Source: Selaginella moellendorffii
Taxonomy: Eukaryota > Streptophyta > Lycopodiopsida > Selaginellales > Selaginellaceae
Reading direction: 5' to 3'
DNA: 64,000 bases
Assembly: GCF_000143415.4 (NCBI RefSeq)
Contig: NW_003314280.1
Span: 1,967,549 to 2,031,548 of the forward strand
Under the pieces are notes generated by a model. That model ran no database searches. It was not told where the DNA came from and saw nothing but the letters and a program-made list of their open reading frames with translations. Positions 43,464 through 54,273 of this stretch are shown one piece after another. A program made the position numbers and the translations under genes. Every line of letters begins with the position of its first letter. Position 1 is the first letter of the stretch.

Positions 43464-45071
43464 CTAATACACGTGAAGCATGGTGTCTTTGTATCCTGCT
43501 GCCGCCTTGTGTTTTTCAAATAGCTCTTGAAGCGCGACTATGAATTTCTCCAGAACATTAGCCACCTGCATTCCATTCCCGTTGCTACAAATGCAAACTT
43601 CGTGGATCATACCTCCTCTCTGGATGGCTGCGAGGTTTTGGTCACCTCAATCGGATTGCCTACAGCTACGTACATCTCCTGCTGGCATGGAACAGGACTC
43701 CTGCACGATCATCGAGTAAGCTACAAGAAAGAAGAAAAGAGAGATCAACGTACCCATACATTCCCCAGAAGACGAGAGGGGTAAACCCGATAGCTCTTGA
43801 GAGCTTGGCGTAGAGCTCTCCTTTCGGCTTCCACCACTTGTAAGCTTCAGTCTGTAAGAAAAAAAGACGGGTGGTGCTAGAAAGAAAAAAAAATCTTTGA
43901 GAAGTTCTTTCATACCTGGCCGAAACAAAACACCGGAACTAATGGAGCACCAGTCTCGATGGCCACCCGCACAAATCCAAATCTTTTCTTCAAGAAAACC
44001 ACCTGGAAAACAGATAAGAGAAATCCAAAGCAGTCATGAAAAGGAGATGACGATGTGGCACAAACCTCGTGTCCATGCTCCATGTAGAGGCACTCTTGGA
44101 CACCTCCAGGCACGACAATACAAGAGTAGCCATCGTTCAAAAGCTTGCCAAAGGTTTTTCGCGAGGCAGGAACGAGACCAAGCCACGTCCAGATGTGACG
44201 CAGGATTGGAGTTGCAAACACCTGGACGTGTCACGGCAAAACAAATCAGCGCAAACTTAGAAAAAATCTTCAAAAAATTCAAAACGCTTTTACGCACAGC
44301 ACTGCTGGCCAACGCTCGGATTTTCGTAAAAGGCATGTAGCCAGTGTAGTGGCAGAGCGAGATAATCCCGATAGGGAGGATGGAGTGTGGCTCCACCGCG
44401 AACACTGTTCAAGCATTTATCTGTCATTCCAAAAAAAAATACATAGAGAGAGAGAATACCATATGCCTTGCTCAAGTCGAAGGATTTTATATCATCGACA
44501 TGGAGCCTGATAGGAAAATGCTTCGGTGCATACTTGCAGATAAACCTACACGATCGAAGCAACAAAAAAAAAAAGAAAAAAATCCAAGCTTTTTGTAAGC
44601 AAGGATCGATCAAAAAAAAAAAAATCGCTACTTACGTCGCGACCTTGCGACCCAAAGGGCTCTCGTGATGGGCCGGAAGAACCATGAGCAGCAAATACAA
44701 GCCCATGACCCTGGATCAAGAAAGAAGAGCGCCCTATAAACCGAGAAGAGCGGGAAAACGAGAAAGAAGAGGAGAAATGCAAATGCTTACGCAATGGCCC
44801 AGGCTCGCCGCAAATTGGCAAGAACGACGAGGCCGACGATGGTGTTAAAATGGATGGCGCCCAGCCATATGAGCACCGCGATCCAGCTCAAAACGCCGCC
44901 GCTCGCCGGCGGATCCACCCGCCTGTGCAGCGAATTGCATGCATCGCTCCCGGCGCCGCCATCGCCATCGCCATCGCCATCGCCGCCCTTGGCGTGAGCC
45001 GCGGCCGCCGCCATGAATCGAGTGCTCCCCACACACTCCCCCATTGGCAGCACCAAATGCCCGCCCGCCAC
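43464..45071 (-). CDS. DGAT2: Acyl-CoA:diacylglycerol acyltransferase, DGAT2 type
   Basis: Multi-exon minus-strand gene, ATG 45071 to TAG 43464-43466. It has an Ala/Gly-rich N-terminus and a hydrophobic hairpin ('[20 protein letters not shown]', '[13 protein letters not shown]'). Then the DGAT2 landmarks follow: '[14 protein letters not shown]', '[20 protein letters not shown]' with the plant-type EPHS active-site motif, '[17 protein letters not shown]', '[20 protein letters not shown]', '[14 protein letters not shown]', 'FWGMYG' and '[18 protein letters not shown]'. The enzyme acylates diacylglycerol to triacylglycerol in the ER membrane. The N-terminus contains a [10 protein letters not shown] repeat coded by a GCCATC-type hexamer. 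Two CACGTG boxes lie 105-135 bp upstream. Exact borders of the last two exons are approximate. Confidence 0.9.
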
Positions 45072-45177
45072 CGTCGATTTGCCAATCCTAGGGCTGCGAT
45101 GCTGCCACTAGGTGACAGATCTCGCGGCCCCACGCCTCACAAATGCAGCCGCAGATCTCTGCGCACCGCGGTCGCTC

Positions 45178-45206
45178 CACGTGGGAAGTATCGGTAAACA
45201 CGTGGC
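45178..45206 (-). promoter_or_regulatory. Paired G-box/ABRE-like elements upstream of DGAT2
   Basis: CACGTG at 45178-45183 and CACGTGGC at 45199-45206, 21 bp apart, 107-135 bp upstream of the DGAT2 start. CACGTGGC is the classical ABRE/G-box core bound by bZIP factors. Function is inferred from sequence and position. Confidence 0.5.
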
Positions 45207-45299
45207 GCGCGTGTAGCCGTCGGTGCTCGCATAGATTGTGCCAAAGAACACGTTACATTCGAGCTATTGAAAGCGAGCTCGTGCCCGGGAATGATGCTC

Positions 45300-47103
45300 T
45301 CAGCATATCTCGCGCTTCCGTACGCGGAGCTTCACCCCGTGGATGGGGCGTACGACAATGCTCAGGCGGACGGCCAGGGGGTTCTCCATGGCCGGCGAGT
45401 GCTCAAACGTGTAGCGCTGGTAGAAGTGGATCAAGGCCAGCTTCATCTCCAGGTAGGCCAACTTGTAGCCGATGCACATCCGGGGCCCGATTCCAAAGGG
45501 GGAGTGAGCGTACGGGTGGCGCTTCTTGGCCTCGGCGCAGTCGGGATCGAAGCGCTCCGGGCGGAAGAGATGCGGCTCCGGGAAATCCTCCTCGTCCTGG
45601 GCGAGCGCATTGATCACCAGCCAAACCCAAGTTCCCTGGTAGAAGAAAGTTTGGCTATCTCTACAAGAAAGAGAGAGGGATGTTACCTTTGGAATGTGGT
45701 AGCCTACCACCTTGATATCCTCCATCGCCTCGCGAGCAACAACTGGGGAGAACGTGATCATCCTCATGGATTCTTTGATCACCTGTTGATCATTGACACT
45801 CTGAAGAGGGAGAAAGATTCGCGAGCACTGACCTGGTCAACGTACTTGAACTTGTCCACGTCCTCGAAGGCCACCGTTGACCCCAGTGGGGCGAGCTCGT
45901 CAATCTCCTTGACCATCTTTGACGCCACCTCCGGGTGCGCGGCGATGAAGTAGAGCGTGTAGCAGAGATTGGTGCCAGTTGACTCCGACCCGGCCATCAT
46001 GAGCTCGTAAGCCAGCGCCAGCACCCGCTCGTCGGTCAACAGCTCGCGCATCTCCTGGCTCTTGGCCCGCGCGTCCAGCAGCAGCGACAGCGCATCGCTC
46101 CTAACAACTCCGTCCCGCATCTCGGCCTCCCTCCGCTCCAGCAGCGCCCTCATCTGGGCCTCGAGCAGCAGATTCCCCGTGTACTGGTTCCAGTCGCCGG
46201 TCCCCGGGATCCTCTTCATGATCTCGCGGATCGGGTGCTGGAGGAAGGGGAAGAAGAGCCCCGCGAAGGTGCTCACCGGGGCCTTCTCGTTCATCGTCAA
46301 CGTATCGAGCGAATTGAGTACCGCATTCACCATGTCCTTGTCCTCGCTGCGACCATCAGCCCAAGAGGGCTTGACGAGCTTGAAGCCGGTGCCAAATGCG
46401 CTCTCCCCGATCACGTCCAGGGCCATCCTCTGGAGGAGCTGGGTCATGTTGACATCCTCCCCGGCGTTTGCGTGCTTGTCCAGGATCTCCACCACTTGGC
46501 CCATCACTCGCTCCATGAGCGGCACGTACGCAGAGAGCTTCTCCGTGTGGAACGTGGGGAGGAGTATGTTCCTCATCCTCGCCCAGTCAGGAGCCCTTCA
46601 GAAGGACACTAGTATTACGAATATTTGCAAGGCAAAGTCTTACTTTGTCATGAACAGCCCGTGTAAGTGGATCCAGCTCTCCTTCATGTAAGGAAGGATG
46701 ACACGGTTTGGGAACACCTTGAACTTCCGTATGGCAATCTCCTGGCAGAGGTCAGCTGAGGCTACAAAGACAATCGGTTGTCTGCCCAGCTGGAACCTGA
46801 TAGCAACCGAGAACTGAGGCTAAGTTAGATCATATCTGTTTACCTGTAAATTGGCCCCAGCTGCTTGGCAAGCTTGATGAAAACGCCGGCTTGGTACTTG
46901 GCCATGAGTGGGAGGTGTCCCAGACCTGAGATGTATGGAGCAGCAGGAATTTTCGACAGCTTCCATGCGGGCCATTGCAAGTAAATCAAGATTGTCACAA
47001 CAATCACAAAGAAAACTGCGATGATCAGCGCCATTTGCAGGCCGTCTATCCAAGGGAGCGCTTTATATATGTGAAACCATGTTTGGACGACTCGGGGTAG
47101 CAT
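45300..47103 (-). CDS. Cytochrome P450, CYP711A (MAX1) type
   Basis: Six exons from ATG 47103, with an N-terminal membrane anchor (MALIIAVFFVIVVTILIYL). P450 landmarks: I-helix 'MMAGSESTGT', ExxR in 'VIKESMRMITFSPVVAREAM', 'LFRPERFDP', and the haem loop 'PFGIGPRMCIG'. Subfamily marks shared with Arabidopsis MAX1: 'GPIYRFQLGRQPIVFVA', 'KRIPGTGDWNQ', 'GTWVWLVINALAQDEEDFPE' and the end 'HGVKLRVRKR'. CYP711A enzymes oxidise carlactone to carlactonoic acid or further in strigolactone biosynthesis at the ER. CYP711A assignment is fairly firm; the product is not predictable. The N-terminal exon has a partial duplicate at 47.65-47.9 kb. Confidence 0.85.
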
Positions 47104-47124
47104 TTTTCAAAGCATCTTACTTGT

Positions 47125-47230
47125 TTGTTAGCTGAAAGGCTTCGTCAAAAGCCTTCGTAAATTACCCTTTCTTAATATATAAAATGTTTTGGAAATAAAA
47201 TTTGAATAGACGAAGCCTTTCAGCTAACAA
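47125..47230. mobile_element. MITE-like element with perfect 22-bp terminal inverted repeats
   Basis: 47125-47146 (TTGTTAGCTGAAAGGCTTCG + TC) is the exact reverse complement of 47209-47230; the 62-bp middle is AT-rich. It is non-coding and sits 22 bp upstream of the P450 ATG. No clear target-site duplication is visible, so the superfamily is unknown. Confidence 0.7.
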
Positions 47231-47261
47231 CTTTCTCACGGATAGAATTCTGTTTGGGTTC

Positions 47262-47400
47262 GATTGGGATGAATTCTTCGGCCGCGGCTCACGAGCGGCG
47301 GCGTTTTGAGCTGGATCGCGGTGCTGACATCGCTGGGCGCCATCCATTTCAACACCATCGTCGCCCTTGTCAATTTGTGGCGAGTTGCGTTTGCATTTCT
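47262..47400 (+). pseudogene. DGAT2 first-exon fragment, inverted
   Basis: The plus strand carries '[20 protein letters not shown]', nearly identical to exon 1 of the intact DGAT2, but on the opposite strand. It is followed by unrelated T-rich sequence to about 47560. Only this exon is present. Confidence 0.8.
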
Positions 47401-47644
47401 CCTCTCCTTTATTGTCTTGTTTTCCTGCTCTCCTCGGCTGATATGCGGTGCGGTGCTGGGTCTTGAGTCGAAAGTTTTTGATCGATCGTTGCTTATAAAG
47501 CTTGTATTTTTTGTTTTCTTCTGTCCATATGGAAGTCTTTTCTTTTTCTCCTTTTTTTCTTAAATGATATAATCGGGATTATCTCTGCAGTAAAACAACA
47601 AGGTTCTACACTGATTTATTTTACGTCCAGGATTTTGCGACGCC

Positions 47645-47925
47645 AATCTCCTAGCGGAGGCTACAAAGACAATCGGTTTTCTACCTGATAAAAACCGAGA
47701 CTAAAGATCATAAATCCAGTGCCTGTAAATTGGACCCAGTTGCTTTGCAATTTTGATGAAAACGCCGGCTTGGTTCTTGGCCATGAGTGGGAAGGAGGTG
47801 TCCCACGCATGAGATGTATGGAGCAGCAAGAATTTTAAGCAATGCAAAACAATTCATACCAGGAACCAAACTCTGATCAACAACAACCAAGATTGCCATA
47901 ACAATCACAACATCAGCGCTATTTA
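47645..47925 (-). pseudogene. CYP711A-type P450 fragment (exon 1/2 boundary)
   Basis: Matches 46740-47040 of the intact gene: 'ggaggctacaaagacaatcg', 'cctgtaaattgg', 'ttgatgaaaacgccggcttg' and 'gagatgtatggagcagca'. Small indels break the frame. It is a DNA-level duplicate including intron sequence. Confidence 0.8.
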
Positions 47926-48011
47926 AAAGCCGTCAATCAAACGGGTGAAGATTGGAACGCTTTTTTCAGTTTTTTCTTGACAAGAGAACAAGCACCATAA
48001 AATAAAAGGCG

Positions 48012-49600
48012 CTACTGAAAAGTTAGCTCCGTTGCACTCTTGAATTGCACTCTTGGGAACGCGAATGGTAAGCAAGCCGTTCAGGAAAGACGCTCTAGCC
48101 TGCTTCACGTCAGCACTAGAGGGAAGCTTAAACTTCCTTTGCTTGAAAACGTTGCCGCTGGCATTAACAATGAGTTCCGGCCCTGCACAGTCCACAATCA
48201 CTTCCTCTCGCGACAAGCCTGCACTGCAAAAGCTATTCAGGAAACGTGGAAGGTTTCAGGGACATACCTGGAACTTCAACACGAAGAATGTGGTGATGCT
48301 CGTCATCTGCAGAAGTTGCCTTGAGGGGTTGGTTCTTGGCTACAGCAGAGGAGGAGAAGAAAAAAACCGGAAACTATTAGTAGATGCAGAAAGAACAAAA
48401 ACATAAGGTCGATACTCTTGTTCAGCTCAGTCTCGTCGAGGTCGTCAATTGGCACTGTCGAAGCTGTCCGTTTGAGCGCAGCGGCTCCCTTGGGAAAGAG
48501 AATGGTGAGAATCTCATCCTGGAGATTAACTATTGCACCGTCAACGTTGGCGTAACGAGGAACCACAATGTTCTCGGGATGGAACACGTCCTTCTCCGTG
48601 GAAACACGCACGCGGCCTTGTTCATCTTTTGCAACATGCACTTGACCCTGAGACGTGAGACCTGTACAAGTGTACGCAAGAAAAAATTAAGACTACAACG
48701 TCGTCTGCAAAATGACTTACCGGGCACTTGCACACCGACAGTGTAGAACTGCTGGTTCTCGAAGGACGACCACAATAGCTTGCGCTCGTCCTATCCTGCA
48801 AGCCGAAAAAGAAATAAAAAACTCCAGGCAGGATCAAAGCCATATCTTTATCAACGAGCTTGCGGCAGTTTAGCAACAGCTGGTAAGCGTGTTTCTTCTC
48901 AAAGTTGTAGAGAGCGACGAGACCGCCGTGACGAGGGAACTCCGGCCAACGCCCCGGCATCAGCCACCTCCTGCGTCAACTCAAGGCCCCTCGGACACCT
49001 CGTCAACTCAACGCTGGTGACACCAGTATGTGGCACGACCGGTGTAGCATATGATCGAGATTTGCTCCCAGACCAGACCGGCGAGGCTCGTGGACCGCAG
49101 AACAAAGAACTTGGTATAACACTCAGCGGCAAACAGGCGCGCCTGCTCCTGCAATTCGTGCTCCCTCTTGGCAGCACTCCGGCAAAAGTCGTGCACCAGG
49201 CGAGTTTCTTCCTCTGTGCGGTGATGTATGGGTGGCTCTCCACGCAAGCCGCGGATTACATTCTGCGAGGCGTTTTTCACGAGTTTGGTCATGTCTGGAT
49301 AGCCGTAGTCGCCTATGTCGTCAAACCCGAGTGGTTTCCCAGCGGATGGGGGGAGTCGCCGCTCACGATTTCGGAGTACTGGAGCATGTGATCCAGGAGA
49401 TGCCCCTGGAAGCACCTGGCGGCACAATCAGAGTCACCTAGCGCCCGAAAGACTTGGCCGAGGACACGGTTCTCTAGACGGAGTATCACCATCCACAGAA
49501 ACTCTCCATACTCCTTGTAGGCATCGTCCGTCAGTGGTTTGCAGCGGCAGCAAAGGCAAGAAGCTCTCTCAGGTGACCTACTCCTGCTTGCTGTGTGGAT
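48012..49600 (-). pseudogene. HSP20-like gene copy D, frameshifted
   Basis: All five exons can be followed. The 3' exons are well kept: exon 3 with 'DEILTILFPKGAAALKRTAS', exon 4 'HHHILRVEVPG', and a last exon 'GPELIVNASGNVFKQRKFKL'. An 11-13 bp tandem duplication just before the normal stop shifts the end. Exon 1 has at least three frameshifts ('SGDSPHPLGNHSG' against 'GDFPPPSEKPLGF' in copy A). It lacks a start codon at the expected place because 40 bp (49541-49580) are inverted. Copy D and the plus-strand gene to its right repeat the head-to-head layout of 1.5-4.2 kb. Confidence 0.8.
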
Positions 49601-49639
49601 GCCGCTCGCGCTTGCTTTTCTCGGGTTTGTCTCTAGGGT

Positions 49640-50525
49640 TTTGGGTTTTAGCGATCTCAAGCAGAAGATGGTTTCATTGCTCCTCCCATGTTCTCTAGAC
49701 TCGCTGGCAAGTGCAATACTTTGACTGTTTGCGAGACTCGGATGAAGCACGAGGTAAGGCTCTAATATTTTTTTTCTTGTTAGGTTCGAAATCAACTGGC
49801 GCGCATCCAGAGAAGCCGTGGAGAGCGCTGTCTCAAAGCTATTGAAAGCAGGAGGTTTGTGGGTGGGTTGTATTTTATTTGAATTTATTTTACAGCGGTG
49901 AAGAACTTTGGAGACCTTGCGAAGTTCGTAGGAGATACGGACAAGGCTTGGTTTGTCATCCAGAAATACGGGAACACGGACTGGGCTTCACTTTCAGAGC
50001 TCGAGGCAAGGCTTCTTTCACAAGCGTTCTTCGAGGTATGGTCTTAAATCTTTTTCTTTATGTAGTCTAACTTTGTTTATTTTTCAGTTAGCTATCCATC
50101 GGCTGTGGAGTGGCTGTGAGGAACTGGAACAGACTCAAATACGACAGGTTCCCATGGGTAGTTCACAGTATTTCATGGCCAAGAAATACAGGTGGGTTAT
50201 CTAGATTTTCACTTTAATATGTTCAAAAATATTTGTATAGGGACGTGGGAGCTCATCCGTGATCCATGATCCCAGTGCTTACGAAGTGGCTTGGAGCTCC
50301 TACACGTCTGCTGTGTCACCGCTCGACAACAAGGACGTTTGGGGAATTGGCCCTGCACACACTGAAGCAGCTGAAGTGTTGGAGAAGGTTGCTCGTGCTC
50401 TGCATAGCAAGGATTGTAGCTGGTTGCCTTTCATTCAAGTGTTTATGGCTAGCATGAGGCAATTTCTTTCCTTTTTTGTTTTGAGGGACAAAGCCATCAA
50501 ACTAGGGGGTGAGCTCATGGATTGA
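49640..50525 (+). pseudogene. Second copy of the unrecognised head-to-head partner gene
   Basis: It has the same exon borders as 3167-4152. From about 49784: 'REAVESAVSKLLKAG', 'VKNFGDLAKFVGDTDKAWFV', 'WASLSELEARLLSQAFFE', 'LAIHRLWSGCEELEQ', 'QYFMAKKYRDVGAHP'. The last exon begins in frame but hits a stop after GAHP; after a shift of one base it reads 'EVAWSSYTSAVSPLDNKDVW' and 'ARALHSKDCSWLPFIQVFMA', matching the other copy. Exon 1 is hard to trace. One frameshift could be a sequencing error, so a functional gene is not excluded. Its base composition is closer to 50% GC than the AT-rich copy. Confidence 0.65.
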
Positions 50526-51129
50526 CAGTTATTTTGTTTTCAAGGGACCGATGTACATTTGGAACTGCTGACAGGTATTCCTTTTCATCAACTATGTTCA
50601 TTTATATGAACAGCAGATCAGAGAGCTCGTGGACAACATCAGCAGCAAGCGCGAAAGAAGAAATGGGGCGGAACCCTATCTCCAAGCAGGAAGATGGGAT
50701 AATCTGGGCATCAGAAGATCCTAGATAAGATCCTAGATAAAAGCAACAAATCCATGAGAAAATGCTCTACGCCATCACTGGGAACTTCCCACTTGTTTGG
50801 TATCCTCGAACTTCAACCTTGACCTGTGTTGTACAGTCACTTCCTTCTGGTAATATCTGGTCCTTAGGAAGTACGTTGATGATGCTAGGGGGCCGCCAAA
50901 GGTGATGAAGTCCATCAAACTTCTTATGGGAACTTGTCCCAAGATTGGGGATCTACTCTTGCACAACTGATGATTGAGGAGCCAGACTGGGATCCTTAAG
51001 TAGAAGTGGCTCTGAATCCTGAAGACCAACTAGAATAAAGAGCTTGTCGAGAGTTGTTGAAACTTCCATGCCTTGTACTGTGGCATTTGGTGTAGCTGAA
51101 AGAACTTTGGCATTTACTCGACTTCAGCT
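50526..51129. other. Intergenic DNA
   Basis: No gene supported. Short frames on either strand do not resemble known families. It contains a tandem 'gatcctagataa' duplication near 50720. Confidence 0.5.
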
Positions 51130-51373
51130 GCTAGATCACATTCTTCGTGTCGAAGTTCTGGAACTCTCGCGTTAGCTTTTGGCTTGTTGAACGTCCAGGC
51201 TTGAAGTGATTGTGGACTGTGCAGGGCCGGAACTCATCGTTAAGACCAGCGGCAACGTCTTCAAGCAAAATAAACTTAAGCTTCCCTCTAGTGCTGACGT
51301 GAAGCAGGCTAGAGAGTCTTTCCGTAACAGCTTGCTTACCATTCGCGTTCCAACAGAGCTAGCTTTTCAGTAG
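51130..51373 (+). pseudogene. HSP20-like copy E: last two exons only, inverted
   Basis: The plus strand reads the tail of exon 4 (51134-51165) and the complete last exon (51197-51373: 'VIVDCAGPELIVKTSGNVFK', 'KLPSSADVKQ', 'NSLLTIRVP', ending ELAFQ stop), opposite to all other copies. It is most similar to copy D. The usual splice acceptor is shifted. Confidence 0.85.
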
Positions 51374-51479
51374 TGTCTTCTATTGTTATAAAAAACATTG
51401 TGTTACCTTTGATCAAGCTGAAAAATATGCAATAGAATTGATTGCAGTTTCTTTGAGCTCCATAAATTTAGACTAATTT

Positions 51480-51525
51480 TTTAAAATTTATTATTACTAT
51501 TATTATTATTATTATTATTATTTAT
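51480..51525. repeat. ATT trinucleotide microsatellite
   Basis: About ten ATT units. Confidence 0.9.
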
Positions 51526-51587
51526 TTCAAATCCAAGTTTGTTCAAACTATCTTTACATTTCTTCGTGATCAAAATATTGTAAGAAT

Positions 51588-51722
51588 CGTCGATGTAATG
51601 GTGATGGGCAACCCGGCCTTTGTCTGTACTCCACTTCTTCGGTTGCTCCAGCAAAATCCCATCTGTATGCATACATACACGATTACACTTTGAGGCTGAG
51701 ATGGCCAACCTGTTTAAACACA
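51588..51722 (-). pseudogene. CYP707A last-exon fragment
   Basis: Matches 52728-52875: 'taatggtgatgggcaacccg', 'tcggttgctccagcaaaatc', 'gctgagatggccaacctg', with a 15-bp deletion inside the exon and a shorter intron. It has the same orientation as the intact gene 1.1 kb away. Confidence 0.85.
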
Positions 51723-52715
51723 TCTCTTCCAGTGGCATTCTAGTGTTAGGATTGAGAGGGAGGCATTCCAGTGGAATGCATGCTCCAAGAGCGGATGTCT
51801 CATGGTGGTGGCTGACGCTAACAATCCGTGAGCAATGTAAAGAAGCAGGCTGGTTTTGAGCAGTGTACATGAACTTTATGTCCAGCACTTGACGATAACC
51901 AGTACCTTTTGACAAACTCAAACAATTTGGAAAAGATAGCAAGCTTTAGCACTAGATGGGGAGAAGCAAAGTCTTGATGTGCTCTTTTATAAGGGCGCCT
52001 TGGAATACGCGCCTATACATCATACATTGGTTACCTGATATGTGCTATTCACAGGCAAACATTCAGTTATCAGCAATAGATGAAGACTGATCAGCCTACC
52101 ATAGATCAATGCGTCAAAAAGGATCTAGAAGTCAGAGAGTTGCAGCACAAACCCATATCAGTCAGCCGATCTATTTGATCTGAAACGTCATCTGGTTCTC
52201 TTTCTCTTCGTGGTGCAAGAAAATGATAAAAGAAATGAGAGCTATACCGAGAGCATAACTTGACAATGTCAAAACAGAGGAACTAGGGACGACCTTCAAG
52301 ACGATAGGCTGAGCTGTGAGTGAAGTGAAACTAGTGTACTAATGTTCTCGGCGGCCGAGCTTTCGCTTCGCCGGCTGCTGGTGCTGCTTCTTTCTGTCCA
52401 CCCATATACTGCTTGCAAGCATCTGTAAAAAGTAAATATTAAATTAATGAATAATGTCTGAAACAAAGTGGATTACTAAACAGTAATTTTTTAGAATTTT
52501 CAGTTTTACATAGTGTGTAATTTCCAAAACGGAACTTCATTTTGCGTCTGTTTGTGTTTCAAGGATGCCACCCACAGGTCTAGAACCAAATGGTTTGTCC
52601 AATTTGTTCAAATGAACTATTTTTTCTTTACATTAGTGTTTTTTGAACGTTTTTCAAAATTTTGTAAGAATTGAGTTGTTTTATTTCGATTTTTTTTCAC
52701 TCACTCTTGGGGGTT
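51723..52715. other. Intergenic DNA downstream of CYP707A
   Basis: No gene recognised. On the minus strand 52345-52425 could be a small exon ('CKQYMGGQKEAAPAAG') following a good acceptor at 52430. It may belong to the P450 3' region or be a stray fragment; not supported further. Confidence 0.45.
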
Positions 52716-54194
52716 TTACTTGCGTGTAATGGTGATGGGCAACCCGGCCTTTGGCACTGGGAATGGTCTGTACTCCACTCCTTCGGTTGCTCCAGCAAAA
52801 TCCCATCTGTATGTACACATACACGATCACACACATTGTTTGATAAATAAAAAGGCTGAGATGGCCAACCTGTATGTGGTGGTAAGGTGGTGCACAAGCA
52901 CGAGTATTTCCAGCTTGGCCAGCTCGTTGCCTGGGCATGAATGGAGGCCATTTCCGAACGGTATGAACGTGTTGGGCTTGATCGGCTCCTCGAATCTGGA
53001 GGGATCAAACTTGAATGGGTCCGGGAAGAAGTCTGGGCTGTGGTGGAGCATCCTGAACAGCGGCATCACTTTCCAGCCCTTGGGGATTATGTAATCTATT
53101 TGTCACACGCAAGCCAGAGTTGACAGTGTCAACTTTCAAAGCTCGAGGAGAAGAACCAAGACTTGTTTAACAAGTAAAATACCTTTGTATTGGACGTCTT
53201 CCACGGCTTCTCGGAAAGTGAAGGAGAGTATGGTAGCGAGTCGTAGGGTCTCTTGAATCGCCTGCACGGACTTATAATAAGTCGAGGTAGAAAAACTCGT
53301 GCAATACAAACCCGTGAAGTCAATGGCATGTTCCTGGTATCCGACCACGATAAGCTTCTGTCGCCATCAATTATCNNNNNNNNNNNNNNNNNNNNNNNNN
53401 NNNNNNNNNNNNNNNNNNNNNNNNNNNNNNNNNNNNNNNNNNNNNNNNNNNNNNNNNNNNNNNNNNNNNNNNNNNCCTTCGAATTCGCTCTTGCTCCGCC
53501 TGCAAAGCAACAGCTCGAGCGATCAGCCAGATATATACACATAAAAAAACTGCTCCTAAAAGTTGACGACAAGAACAAAAAAACAAACGCCCAAAGCGTC
53601 GAGTGAGTTCCAGTTGGCCTAGTTAGTCGTCACACAACTTACAACAAGAAGACGATAGAAAAGAAGATCCACAAAAATGTGGAACAGAAAAGAGGCGTTT
53701 GACTATTGCTTACCGTGACAGCGTCCAAAAGTACGGGGTTCTCCTTGAGGTACTTGAGGAGCCACGTTAGAACACTGGCGGTGGTGTCCTGGGCCGCAAA
53801 GATAACTCCAATCACATTGTCCCCGATCTGCTCGTCGCTCATGGCGTCCTTAGAGTCCATGAGCCTGGTGAGCAAGTCTGTGTAGTGCAAATCCCCATCG
53901 TGTCCGCGGGCCTCTTCTTGTCGGTGCCTCCTGTCCTTGATGATCTGACTCACGACCGTGCTCAAGTGCTTCCTTGCCTGGACGGGACCAGAAACAAAAA
54001 AAACTCCTCAGAAAGTCAGAGAAAAAGCAAAGCTAGAGAGAAATAAAGGGGGAATCTAAAGTACTAAAGAAGCACTAGGCACGACTTCTCTCCTAGAGAC
54101 CCACTATGACATACAAGTAGACAGCACTATACCATTGTCAACGCAAGGGAGCTCGAGGACGACGGGAGTATATTCTAACGGTATTTTCCCACAG

Positions 54195-54273
<79 letters not shown>

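Noticed and set aside
47250-47275. tRNA-like 'gggttcgattggg' box B
   Set aside because: No box A, acceptor stem or cloverleaf can be formed around it.
51481-51942. Minus-strand frame of 153 codons
   Set aside because: It runs through a trinucleotide microsatellite and the CYP707A fragment in the wrong frame.
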